A DNA stretch of 9,638 nt, taken from assembly GCA_947464365.1 (NCBI GenBank), contig CANHWS010000122.1:1-9638 (forward strand), written 5' to 3'. A program made the translations under genes and the position numbers. This DNA comes from Cytophagaceae bacterium. Lineage in GTDB: Bacteria; Bacteroidota; Bacteroidia; Cytophagales; Flexibacteraceae. Of the stretch, positions 1 to 7,833 are shown one piece after another; within the stretch, counting starts at the first letter, position 1; each line of letters starts with the position of its first letter. A model generated the notes under the pieces. That model was not told the DNA's origin. It ran no database searches and worked only from the letters and a program-made list of their open reading frames with translations.

Positions 1-312
1 CGGGCTAAGTGGTCTGCCTCTGGTGCCTATAGATTGGGCGGTGTTGCCGCTCACGATCAACTTATAGCCACCATTGATGGTATAGACATCACTCGTCGTG
101 CTAAAGTTGTGCAGGACACGAATGGCGGGATTGCCTGTAAAGTTAACAGTGCCACCGGTTGCCATATTGAAACCACCAACAGTAGTGTATGTACTAAAGG
201 TTGGCTTGGTCGTGGCATTTGCAATATTACAGATCCAGTTTTCTTGCGGAGCAAACCATGGAGTCCAGTTGTACTTGTTGGTCGGCACGTTACTTTGTGC
301 ACCGGTCCAGGT
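1..312 (-). other. Start of a further beta-rich region, cut by the window edge
   Basis: Residues 2508-2611. The pattern TWTGAQSN, YNWTPWFAPQENWICNI, KPTFSTYTTVGGFNM, GGTVNFTGNPAIRVLHNF and GYKLIVSGNTAQSI resembles a recurring Bacteroidota segment of the form 'tWtGa...W....NW....P', followed by short strands of the 'l-x-v-x-G' type ending in 'G-x-x-a-Q-x-I'. That segment often precedes more beta-helix or a C-terminal sorting domain. The frame is still open at position 1. Confidence 0.5.
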
Positions 313-3300
313 CAGGAAGTCATTGTCTGTGAGGGCAATGTCATCAAGCAGAACGTCATAGCTATTGATGTTGTCAACAGTACCCTCGCTTGCGAAGAAG
401 GCAACAATCAGCTGACGACCAGCATATGCAGCTAAATTCACTGTAAATGGTTTGAATGCGTTGGAAACGCTGTTGGCATTCTGCCAAGCTTCGTTCATGG
501 TGTAAACACCAGTCCAGGTAGTACCGCAGTCAGTACTGACACGCACCTCGACAAAGTCATCAGTACCTGCAAAGGCATTGTGGTCATCGACGGTGGTTGC
601 AGCGGCATTGGTAAGTGCAGACCTAAACCTGAGTTTGGTATTAGCACTGGCATTGATCCGAGGCAAGAATAACCACTCGCGTTTGGTAGCACCAACAAGG
701 TTGACCCTAACAACGGTATCACCGGTAAAGGCAGTGCCTTGTAGCCAGCTAGAGGTAGTACCTGCAGGTACAGCTCCTGTTGCCTCAGACCATCCCGGAC
801 GGACAGTTGAAAGGTTAGCACCAGTAAACCTACCACCGTTGAAGAACACAGGGAGCGCTTGCGTACCAGCGTTTACCAACACCAAAGGCGAGGCTGCATT
901 GTTGTTGGTCGGGTTGTCATCCTGCCCAGCGCCCAAGGCCATTGTAGCGCTAAAGGTATAGGTACCTGCTGCGGTGCCGTTAACATTAGCAAAAACATTC
1001 AGGACCGAGGTAGCTCCGGCTGCCAAAGTACCACCATTCCAGACAATCGTCCGGCTGAAGGTAGCAGCACCTGTTGCGGTCAAGACGAAAGTAGCTGGCC
1101 TTAGCGCAAAGTTGTGTGCGTTGCTGCTCAGGTTCTGGACAGTCATCTGGATCGTTTCGTTAGTTGTAGGGCAGCTGGTGCTAGCCCTCGTGATTGCAGT
1201 CAGTGTCAAGTCAGCAACCGATCCATCAAATATGCGGATATCATCGATGGCAGTTTCGCCTGTGGTGCTGGTGCCACGGATGGCACGGAACCTGATTTTG
1301 ATCACACCGCTATAAGTACCTAGTGGCACAGTCACTTGTTTCCAGGCAGACGTAGCAGCAGTTTGCTGCGGATCTTGACCTGTCATGGTATAGACGCCAT
1401 TGATCCAGCTACCGTTATGGTAAACGTCGATGTTAAGGACAGGCGAAGTAGCTCCGTAACGGTGGTAGAAGAACCTAATTGCCGGTGTGTTGATCGACCC
1501 AAGGTTGATACAGTCAGACGTAAAGGTTGCCACATCACCGCTGACACCATTGGCCGCGGTAGTGTACAAATAATTACCGAGGGCGGTACCGAGTGTGTTA
1601 TCAACGTTAGGGCCCGAAGAGGCAGAACCTAATGGTCCTTCGCCAACTGCCCAACGATAAGCCGTACCTGACTGAATCGGATCTGCAGTCCAGAAGGTCG
1701 GGATACCTGTGGTCACGGTTGTACTTTCTAGGTCAAGGACATAAGGCAATGCCATAGCCGAGTTGCCAACAGTAACAACGGTTGCGGTCGCAAGGGCATC
1801 GTTAAGCGGATTTTGGTCATTACTACCGTTAACACCAGCAACTGTGGCATCAATGGTATAGGTGCCAGCAGCAAAAGTATAGTTACCAAGGGTGACGTTG
1901 GTGGATGAACCACTTGTCATTGAAAGGCCCGTAATATTGGCTTGTGGTTGAGACACACCATTAACAGACCAGTTGACGCGTACACTTGTTACGTTATCTG
2001 TGCCTACATCGCTGATCCGGATAACAACAGGTTGATTTCCGCCAATACATAGGTGTTCAGAAACCAAGGAAACAAGGTTAACGTCTCGTGCGGGTGGGGT
2101 AAACTCATAAGCTCCGTTATCAAGCGCACCTGTACGGGTATTACCTTCAATATCGGTATTGATGCCCAATGTTGTCAGACCCGATCCGTCCAGAGCAGGA
2201 TTAGTAAACTGATATGAGTCCTCGTTAAGGAATAGCGGATTGATGCTCGTCGTACCATCTGTTTTTCCGGCACCAGCTGTCACAAACGCAGCCATATCGG
2301 CATTGATGGCACCAAAGAACCCAAAGGCTCCAGGTTTGCCATTATAGATCGTATTGTTCCGGGCAGAGGTGATGTTGGCAACACCAGCAGCAGCAATGTA
2401 AAAAGGATACTGGGTAGAAGCCGCGGACCCTAAACTCACGAACAAGTTGTTGTTGAACGTGATATTGGTTGCTGTTGAGGAGAGACCGTAATATCCATAA
2501 TTAGACCCAACTGTAGAGGTAACAATCGTGTTATGGTATGCCTGTAGGTAATGCGACAGACCTGAGTGATAAATCAGGTAGTTGGCTCCAGTACCAGTTG
2601 CATAGACATAGTTGTTGACCAAATTATTAGGATTGGTGCTTGTACCGGCAACACCAGTATAATAGATACCGTAGATGGTGCCACCATAATACCGGATCTC
2701 GTTGCGTTGCAGGTCAGATCCATTGGCACCTGTGGTCATATAGATACCGTAGGCGGTAATGCTTGTTCTGGATTGATAAGTTCGGCGAATTTTGTTACCT
2801 GCAATATCTGGGTTAGTACAACCAGTGAGGTAAATACCATAGTTACCGTTATTGATAACGTTGTTGAGGACGTGTAGGCCAGGATCTGGAGAGGCAGCAC
2901 TGATACCAGCCCAGTGTACACCTGTCAATACCCCATTAAAGAACGAGTTCTGGATCGTGACATCGCTGTCAATGCTTGCACTGCTACTAAACACACCAGA
3001 CGAGTTGCCAGTGGTGGAAGCTGTGGCAAACCCAACCGATTGGAAGTTACAGTTGTTGACAAGAACATTTGACACACCTCCACTTAGGTCCATACAAGTA
3101 CTGAAAGTCTGGACTGAGTCACCAGTACGTTCGAAGCTGAGTTTCTGGATCGTCACATCGCGTATGCCTAGGCCAGAGAAGACCCAGTTGCTACCAGACG
3201 TTGTCGAACCAGGCTGTGTCAATAAGGTTTGGCTAGGTGTTGTACCACCACCTAGGATAGTAAGGCGGGCACCAGAACCAGCACCCGGGATATCACGTAG

Positions 3301-6300
3301 CTGGACTTTGCCAGTATAAGTACCAGGGGTGATAGTCAATGTTGTGTTACCACAAATACCGCGCGCAGCTAACGAGTCAAATGCGATCTGAATCGACTGG
3401 AAATTGGTTGCTGACTGGGCAAGGCCAGGATTTACTGTCGCATTAGCCAAGAACGCTGGGCGATAGGTCCTTGAAGTCAGTTCATTATTAGCAGCATTAA
3501 AATCAGAGCTGCCATTTGGCAGGCTAGTCACGACACGGAACTGGTAATAAGATCCGTAGGTATGAGCCCATGGTGTGGTGAACGAAAGTTGTGCTGTCCC
3601 ACCGTTATTAGGGATGTTAAGGCCGGTAAAGTTTTGAACAACGCCAGTACCTTCTACACCATTAACTGTTACATAATAAGTAGCCCTAACAGATGTCAAC
3701 GAGGCCAGACCTTGATTGATGACAGTAAAGCTAAGTGTGGAGCTACCGTTAGCACAAACAACATTCAAACTAGGATCGATAGCCGTTACACCTGCATCAT
3801 CCGTAGGTGGGAATAGCTCGGTTGCACCAATCGTAGGGCTTGTGGCATTCCGACTTACGTTGGCGTAATCGGTCGTGATGCCTGTACCCGATTTGCCTGC
3901 GAGAGCCAAAGCTAAGTTTGACGAGGTAAGGTCGTCGTTTGACGCATAACCTGGGTCAACCGAAATGACATTCGTGAACTTATTGCTACTTGCCGTATTC
4001 AAAGCAGCTAGGTCAGCCACTGCAGCACCCCAAAAGGCATAGTTGGCAGTTGTAGTAAAAAGGTTGTTATGTGTTGCACTGGCAACAACCAAACCAGAAG
4101 TCGAGGCTGATGACACATAGATGGTGTAGCCATTAGTACCTGAGACCACAAAGTTGTTGTTGTGTACCGAAATGCTATTGGTGGTACCCGTGGTGGCCGA
4201 CTGGTAGTAGCAAACATTGCTACTAGCAGTAGCCGTTGAGCTACCTGCCCTAATATTATTGAACAGAATATCAAGGTTAGCAGTACTACCCAAGGTATAA
4301 ATGCCGTTAACAGTACCAGCGCCGCCATAGCTTATCTGGTTATTGGCAACAACACTCTTATCTGCTGGGATACCATCACAGTTGGTCATATAAATGCCAT
4401 AACCAGACGTATATCCATTGATCTTGTTGCCCTGCACCAAAATCTTTCCGTCTACAGCTGTAAAATACATACCGTAAAAGGATGTGGTCTGGGTTTGGTC
4501 GTAACGGTCGATGATGTTATTACTCGCCGTAACACCGCCCGTCATAGAGGCGAAATAAAGACCATAACTAAAGGCACTTACTGTGTTACCGGTAACAACA
4601 TGTGGACCTTCTAGCGTCGCAGCAATACCGTTTAGGCTAACACCATAACCATTATTGTTGAACGTACAGTTTGTAATTGTAGTTTCAAGGTCAATCGAAA
4701 CGTTGCTAAAAATCGAGGCAGTAAGGTTAGAAGTGGCAGATGCGGTATAAGCAAAGCCGTTGAAGGTGCAGCCCGTGACAGTCAGGTAGTCTGTGCCGTT
4801 ACTCGCATCAAGACAGCGAGATAATGTAGGTGTACCCGCATAGTTACTACGGTCAAAAACGATATTCTGGATCGTGACATAGTCAGCACCGTTCATGGCC
4901 AAGATATAGTTCTGACCGCCGATGCCTGCATCGAATGCAAGCGTAACCGTGCCAGAAGCAGGTTTGATCAGGAGCTTGTTATCTACACTACTACCTGGTA
5001 TAGCCGCAAAAAGATATTGGCCAGTGTAGGTACCTGCACTAATGTTGAGTGTTGTTGCACCACAAAGGCCATGGGACACCAACGAGTCTAACGCACCTTG
5101 CATCGAGGTAAAGTTGGTGGCAGATGTACCGGCACCAGGGTTCATGGTCAGGATACCGCTAAAACCATGGTGGGTCGTGATGCTGCGGGCCGTGTTGTTG
5201 CCAGCCACCTGATCTGACTCACCATTGACTGCTCCACTTGTCACCCGAACCTGATAGGAACCTGTGCTCGCATAAGCCATTGGGGTCGTGAACGACAACG
5301 TCGTCGAAGCGCCTGTCGCAAGGCTGAGACCTGAAAACACCTGAGTTGTACCCGTACCTTCGACACCATTAACGGTTGTAAAGTAAGTCACCGAAACTTG
5401 TGTGACAGGTGATAGGCCTGCGTTGGTGACTGAAAAGCTGACAGGAGTCGATCCTGAGCCACAAAGCGAAGTAAGGCCTAGCTCAACAGAGGTTACGGCA
5501 ATATCCCTTACAACAGGGAAAATCTCGTCAGCACCAATTGTCGGCTGGCTAGCATCCCTTGTCTGTCCATCAAAGTCTGTTGTGATACCTGTGCCAGATA
5601 CACCCTTAAAGGCCAGATTACTGTTCTGGATATGCAGATTGGTAGCAGACACATAGTCAGGGTCCAATGTAAAGCTAGTAGGGAACCTATTGCCTGACGT
5701 GCTGTTAAGGGCAGCAAGATCTGCGACTGCAGCTGCATAAAAAGCAAACTGAGCTGTGGTCGAGTAGAAGTTGTTATTGCTCGTGGTAATCCCGGTGCCG
5801 CCTGTTGCGTTCGAAATATAGACCGCATAGCCAGCGGTGCCATAAATAGCAAAGTTGTTGTTCCGTACCACAATTGCGGATGTCGCAACCGTAGTAGTAT
5901 TGTACCAAGCATTATGGCTTGCTGCAGTTACGTTAGAGCTACCAGCCCTAAAGTTATTAAAGAAGATATCAACATTGTTGGTAGTCCCCAATGTAGAGAG
6001 GGCGTAGGCAGTGCCTGTACCACCCACTGAGGCGAAATTGTTATAAACCTTGCTGCGGTTAGCACTCAGACCTTCGCAACCGGTCAAATAGATGCCATAA
6101 CCAGAGGTGTAAGTATTGATGGTATTGTTATTGATCTGAAGACGTCCATCTACACCGCTACAGACTAACCCTTGGAAAAGAGTAGCGCTAGGGGTTTGGT
6201 CATATCGGTTAATTACGTTGTCGCTTATGGTTGCCCCACCTGCTATGCTAAGGAGGTAAATCCCGTAATAAAAGGTGTTAATCGTGTTACCAGTTATCGT

Positions 6301-7833
6301 GTGGCCACCTTCATCGGTAGCAGCAACTGCTGATAACGCAATACCTGATCCATTGTAGTTGAAGGTATTGTTGGTGATCGTCGTTGCAAGATCTGTACTC
6401 GTATTACTGTAGATGCTTGCAAAAGCATTGGTGGTAGCACCTGTGCCAAAGTTGAATCCGTTAAAGGTATTGCCTGTCACGATGGCATAATCAGACCCAC
6501 CGCTGATATCCAGAATACGCGACAAAGTTGGCGTAACCGAAGCAGCACTCCTGTCAAAAGTAAGACCTTGGACGGTTACATAATCGGCACCATTAAGAGA
6601 TAGGATGTAGTTATTGCCTGTCGTCGAAGCATCAAATGCAAGGGTGACGGTGCCAGACTCTGGCTTGATGGTCAATCTGTTAGCAGCGCTTGAGCCCGTC
6701 AAAGCATTCAGCTGATATTGACCCGTATAGGTGCCCGGTTTGATGTTGAGTGTTGTTGCGCCGCAAAGTCCACGAGCATTAAGCGAGTCAATAGCTGCCT
6801 GAATGGTCGGAAAAGTCCCGCCACTGCCAGCGCTAATGGTGCCAGAGTAACCACTCTTGAAGAAGGTGGAGTTGTAACTGTCGTTTACAGCATTTTGGTC
6901 TGTGGTGCCGTTTATCTCGGTGATCACAAATTTGAAACGGACATTACGTGGCAATGATGCTGGCAAGGTGTAATTACCGAGGCTGACGTCCGTTGATGCA
7001 CCTTGGGCAATATTGAGGCCAGTGGCAGAAACATTACCCTGCAACACGTCATTGATAAACCAGTTGAACTTGACACTTGTCATGGCATTACTACCGACGT
7101 TCTGGATCGTGGCTGACAAAGCTGTACTACCACCACTACACATCAGAGAACTTATGGCTGGGCTACTTACGACGTTGATCGGTGCTGCATCACGCGTTAC
7201 CGTGCTAACATCAAAACTAAAGGCAGGTATAAAGCCAGAGGTTGTGCCTGTTGTAGCAGTAGAGTAGGGCAAGGCAGTATTACCAGCTGATGTTAAACGA
7301 CGTAATGGTGTGGATGTACTGGTTGATCTGACCGAAATCCCGTTAGTTGGTGTACCCGTATATTCCGTTTCAATAATGAGGGATTGAGTTGCGTTATAGG
7401 GAAAGGGCGAATCAAGGGTGATCGAAAACCAAGTATCGATAGTACCAGTGCCCTGGGTAAAGGTTGTGCTGGTGAAGACGGTTGTTAAGCCAGTTACAAG
7501 GTTATTGTTAGGAAAGGCCGTATTCGCAGTTTGGCCCATCCTTATCTGGAGGTTCGCCATTGACAGCGCATTGGTAGCCGTGGCACTGCGTCTAAAGTAG
7601 ATCTTGGTTATTGATCCACTTAATGCACCAGTCAACTCAGCTGCAGGATACAGTACTTGATTACGTCGTGAGGTTGCACCCGAAAGGTAGGTGCCAGACG
7701 AAGAGGTTGTAGCCGTGGACCAAGATACGGCGCCTTGCCCTTGGACTAAATCTGGCAGGAGGACTGCGCAGACTGCAAAGAGTCCGAGCAATAGTGCCCT
7801 AAATTTTAACGCTGGTGTAAACATGTGTCCCAT
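1..7833 (-). CDS. Giant secreted multidomain beta-helix/CARDB/MAM adhesin-like protein (3' end outside window)
   Basis: One open frame of 2611 codons without a stop runs to the window edge, so the C-terminus is missing. The start is bounded: an in-frame TAG lies at 7867-7869, and the only ATGs before the signal peptide are at 7833 (residue 1) and 7824 (residue 4). Domains in order, by residue: signal peptide 1-32; N-terminal beta-sandwich about 35-209; CARDB-like 214-325; beta-helix A 330-773; CARDB 774-891; beta-helix B 892-1343; CARDB 1344-1461; beta-helix C 1462-1914; CARDB 1915-2019; MAM-like 2024-2205; CARDB-like 2206-2321; choice-of-anchor-J-like 2322-2507; a further beta-rich region from 2508. 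Composition is rich in Thr, Asn, Gly and Ser and poor in Lys and Cys, as in extracellular Bacteroidota proteins. Helices A and B share the CGATTLNI, DRS, TSGYGIY, RYDQT, RAGSS and AAVADLAALN motifs. No catalytic motif was recognised. Inferred role: secreted or surface-anchored adhesin or glycan-interacting protein, probably exported by Sec then type IX secretion. The gene is certain; the function is inferred. Confidence 0.93.
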   Translation of the reverse strand, partial: MGHMFTPALKFRALLLGLFAVCAVLLPDLVQGQGAVSWSTATTSSSGTYLSGATSRRNQVLYPAAELTGALSGSITKIYFRRSATATNALSMANLQIRMGQTANTAFPNNNLVTGLTTVFTSTTFTQGTGTIDTWFSITLDSPFPYNATQSLIIETEYTGTPTNGISVRSTSTSTPLRRLTSAGNTALPYSTATTGTTSGFIPAFSFDVSTVTRDAAPINVVSSPAISSLMCSGGSTALSATIQNVGSNAMTSVKFNWFINDVLQGNVSATGLNIAQGASTDVSLGNYTLPASLPRNVRFKFVITEINGTTDQNAVNDSYNSTFFKSGYSGTISAGSGGTFPTIQAAIDSLNARGLCGATTLNIKPGTYTGQYQLNALTGSSAANRLTIKPESGTVTLAFDASTTGNNYILSLNGADYVTVQGLTFDRSAASVTPTLSRILDISGGSDYAIVTGNTFNGFNFGTGATTNAFASIYSNTSTDLATTITNNTFNYNGSGIALSAVAATDEGGHTITGNTINTFYYGIYLLSIAGGATISDNVINRYDQTPSATLFQGLVCSGVDGRLQINNNTINTYTSGYGIYLTGCEGLSANRSKVYNNFASVGGTGTAYALSTLGTTNNVDIFFNNFRAGSSNVTAASHNAWYNTTTVATSAIVVRNNNFAIYGTAGYAVYISNATGGTGITTSNNNFYSTTAQFAFYAAAVADLAALNSTSGNRFPTSFTLDPDYVSATNLHIQNSNLAFKGVSGTGITTDFDGQTRDASQPTIGADEIFPVVRDIAVTSVELGLTSLCGSGSTPVSFSVTNAGLSPVTQVSVTYFTTVNGVEGTGTTQVFSGLSLATGASTTLSFTTPMAYASTGSYQVRVTSGAVNGESDQVAGNNTARSITTHHGFSGILTMNPGAGTSATNFTSMQGALDSLVSHGLCGATTLNISAGTYTGQYLFAAIPGSSVDNKLLIKPASGTVTLAFDAGIGGQNYILAMNGADYVTIQNIVFDRSNYAGTPTLSRCLDASNGTDYLTVTGCTFNGFAYTASATSNLTASIFSNVSIDLETTITNCTFNNNGYGVSLNGIAATLEGPHVVTGNTVSAFSYGLYFASMTGGVTASNNIIDRYDQTQTTSFYGMYFTAVDGKILVQGNKINGYTSGYGIYMTNCDGIPADKSVVANNQISYGGAGTVNGIYTLGSTANLDILFNNIRAGSSTATASSNVCYYQSATTGTTNSISVHNNNFVVSGTNGYTIYVSSASTSGLVVASATHNNLFTTTANYAFWGAAVADLAALNTASSNKFTNVISVDPGYASNDDLTSSNLALALAGKSGTGITTDYANVSRNATSPTIGATELFPPTDDAGVTAIDPSLNVVCANGSSTLSFTVINQGLASLTSVRATYYVTVNGVEGTGVVQNFTGLNIPNNGGTAQLSFTTPWAHTYGSYYQFRVVTSLPNGSSDFNAANNELTSRTYRPAFLANATVNPGLAQSATNFQSIQIAFDSLAARGICGNTTLTITPGTYTGKVQLRDIPGAGSGARLTILGGGTTPSQTLLTQPGSTTSGSNWVFSGLGIRDVTIQKLSFERTGDSVQTFSTCMDLSGGVSNVLVNNCNFQSVGFATASTTGNSSGVFSSSASIDSDVTIQNSFFNGVLTGVHWAGISAASPDPGLHVLNNVINNGNYGIYLTGCTNPDIAGNKIRRTYQSRTSITAYGIYMTTGANGSDLQRNEIRYYGGTIYGIYYTGVAGTSTNPNNLVNNYVYATGTGANYLIYHSGLSHYLQAYHNTIVTSTVGSNYGYYGLSSTATNITFNNNLFVSLGSAASTQYPFYIAAAGVANITSARNNTIYNGKPGAFGFFGAINADMAAFVTAGAGKTDGTTSINPLFLNEDSYQFTNPALDGSGLTTLGINTDIEGNTRTGALDNGAYEFTPPARDVNLVSLVSEHLCIGGNQPVVIRISDVGTDNVTSVRVNWSVNGVSQPQANITGLSMTSGSSTNVTLGNYTFAAGTYTIDATVAGVNGSNDQNPLNDALATATVVTVGNSAMALPYVLDLESTTVTTGIPTFWTADPIQSGTAYRWAVGEGPLGSASSGPNVDNTLGTALGNYLYTTAANGVSGDVATFTSDCINLGSINTPAIRFFYHRYGATSPVLNIDVYHNGSWINGVYTMTGQDPQQTAATSAWKQVTVPLGTYSGVIKIRFRAIRGTSTTGETAIDDIRIFDGSVADLTLTAITRASTSCPTTNETIQMTVQNLSSNAHNFALRPATFVLTATGAATFSRTIVWNGGTLAAGATSVLNVFANVNGTAAGTYTFSATMALGAGQDDNPTNNNAASPLVLVNAGTQALPVFFNGGRFTGANLSTVRPGWSEATGAVPAGTTSSWLQGTAFTGDTVVRVNLVGATKREWLFLPRINASANTKLRFRSALTNAAATTVDDHNAFAGTDDFVEVRVSTDCGTTWTGVYTMNEAWQNANSVSNAFKPFTVNLAAYAGRQLIVAFFASEGTVDNINSYDVLLDDIALTDNDFLTWTGAQSNVPTNKYNWTPWFAPQENWICNIANATTKPTFSTYTTVGGFNMATGGTVNFTGNPAIRVLHNFSTTSDVYTINGGYKLIVSGNTAQSIGTRGRPLSP
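313..870 (-). other. Choice-of-anchor-J / cleaved-adhesin-like beta-sandwich
   Basis: Residues about 2322-2507. Landmarks: LPVFFNGGRF at the start, RPGWSEATG, SSWLQG, REWLFLPRIN, KLRFRSAL, then DDFVEVRVSTDCGTTWTGVY, FKPFTVNLAAYAG, LIVAFFASEG and VLLDDIAL. The 'D-x-x-x-V-x-V-S-T-D-x-G-x-T-W' strand followed by 'v-x-L-x-x-y-x-G-x-x-i-x-i-x-F' and a terminal DDI is the standard look of choice-of-anchor-J or cleaved-adhesin modules in Bacteroidota surface proteins. Known family members bind glycans or host proteins; the ligand here is unknown. Confidence 0.6.
874..1218 (-). other. Fifth CARDB-like (Ig-fold) spacer domain
   Basis: Residues about 2206-2320, between the MAM-like and choice-of-anchor-J-like domains. 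It has VADLTLTAI, a Cys in the first loop (2221), IQMTVQNLSS, GGTLAAGATSVLNV, GTYTFSATMAL and a closing DDNPTNNNAAS. This is the same 'strand, Cys, variable-x-N-x-G, add-up, N-x-x-N' plan as the four earlier CARDB-like domains, but it is more diverged. CARDB-type modules are usually spacers that hold binding domains away from the cell surface. Confidence 0.6.
1219..1764 (-). other. MAM-like domain of the giant protein
   Basis: Residues about 2024-2205. The order of motifs follows the MAM fold: LPYVLDLES at the start, FWTADP, YRWAVGEGPLGSASSGP, then VDNTLGTALGNYLYT (compare the MAM 'GP-x-x-DHT-x-x-x-G-x-Y' signature), TSDCINL, AIRFFYHRYG, LNIDVYHNGSW, AWKQVTVPL, IKIRFRAIRGT and a final AIDDIRIFD. 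MAM domains are beta-jelly-roll modules that mediate adhesion or glycan and protein contacts in extracellular proteins. The His of DHT is Asn here. Assignment rests on motif order only. Confidence 0.65.
1777..3450 (-). repeat. Tandem block 3: beta-helix C plus CARDB-like domain, diverged
   Basis: Residues 1462-2019. The opening (FQSIQIAFDSL, then GICGNTTLTITPGTYTGKVQL) lies 1710 nt (570 codons) after the equivalent point of block 2. The spacing is kept but the sequence has drifted: RYDQT is replaced by RRTYQS, RAGSS is absent, and the AAVADLAALN position reads GAINADMAAFV. The ending is the classical SINPLFLNEDSYQ, then DIEGNTRTGALDNGAYEF, nearer to the general Bacteroidota 'choice-of-anchor-Q' style than the endings of blocks 1 and 2. 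The CARDB tail (1915-2019) has Cys1929, SVRVNWSVNGV and NDQNPLND. Confidence 0.8.
3451..5160 (-). repeat. Tandem block 2: beta-helix B plus CARDB-like domain
   Basis: Residues 892-1461. The CGATTLNI segment lies 1701 nt (567 codons) after its copy in block 1. The helix repeats the same landmarks in the same order: NGADYVTIQNIVFDRS, TLSRCLD, ETTITNCTFNNNGYGV, NTVSAFSYGLYF, DRYDQT, NGYTSGYGIYM, FNNIRAGSS, VHNNNFVVSGTNGYTIYV, AAVADLAALN and PTIGATELFP. The CARDB tail (1344-1461) contains YYVTVNGVEGTGVVQNF, almost the same phrase as in block 1. It carries extra Cys residues in the helix rungs compared with block 1. Confidence 0.85.
5161..6846 (-). repeat. Tandem block 1: beta-helix A plus CARDB-like domain
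   Basis: Residues 330-891. The helix part opens with FPTIQAAIDSL and GLCGATTLNIKPGTYTGQY, then runs through many Asn-rich rungs such as NNTFNYNG, GNTINTFYYGIYL, DNVINRYDQT and NNNTINTYTSGYGIYL. It closes with GTGITTDFDGQTRD and PTIGADEIFP, an ending typical of secreted Bacteroidota beta-helices. The CARDB-like tail (774-891) has one Cys (791), the phrase YFTTVNGVEGTGTTQVF and a final VAGNNTARS. Asn at the turns suggests an asparagine ladder of a right-handed parallel beta-helix. It is clearly paralogous to block 2; by eye about half of the residues are identical over the helix. Confidence 0.85.
7207..7731 (-). other. N-terminal beta-sandwich module of the giant protein
   Basis: Residues about 35-209 directly follow the signal peptide. 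Visible pattern: RRNQVLYPAAEL, then GSITKIYFRR, then LQIRMGQT, a TTVF/TTF pair, DTWFSITLDSPF, SLIIETEY, and a closing FIPAFSFDV. This order of strands (anchor strand, 'I-x-x-I-x-F', 'lqI-x-mG-x-T', 'L-x-x-PF', 'l-i-i-e') matches a beta-sandwich module I recall near the N-terminus or in the middle of many T9SS-secreted Bacteroidota proteins. I cannot give a Pfam name with confidence. No metal-binding or catalytic residues are obvious. Confidence 0.5.
7738..7833 (-). other. Signal peptide of the giant protein
   Basis: Residues 1-32 have a short basic segment (Lys10, Arg12), a hydrophobic core (ALLLGLFAVCAVLL, residues 13-26) and a small-residue exit, VQG followed by QGAVSW. Cleavage is most likely after Gly32 or one or two residues later. 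The Cys at residue 22 lies inside the core and is not followed by a lipobox pattern, so this looks like a type I signal peptide rather than a lipoprotein signal. Starting at Met4 (7824) would give a more typical, shorter n-region, so the true start may be three codons later. Confidence 0.8.

Noticed and set aside
34..1632. Several plus-strand ORFs of 69-127 codons opposite the 3' part of the giant gene
   Set aside because: They lie antisense to a continuous 2611-codon frame with strong domain content; their translations show no recognisable protein and they overlap each other in different frames.
1777..6846. CRISPR-like or satellite-like interpretation of the regular repetition
   Set aside because: The repeats are coding, about 1.7 kb long, diverged at synonymous sites and keep one open frame; there are no short identical repeats with uniform spacers.
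2566..7600. Plus-strand ORFs of 60-155 codons and other-frame minus-strand ORFs across the beta-helix blocks
   Set aside because: They are shadows caused by the Thr/Asn/Gly-rich repetitive coding sequence; similar shadows recur at equivalent block positions.
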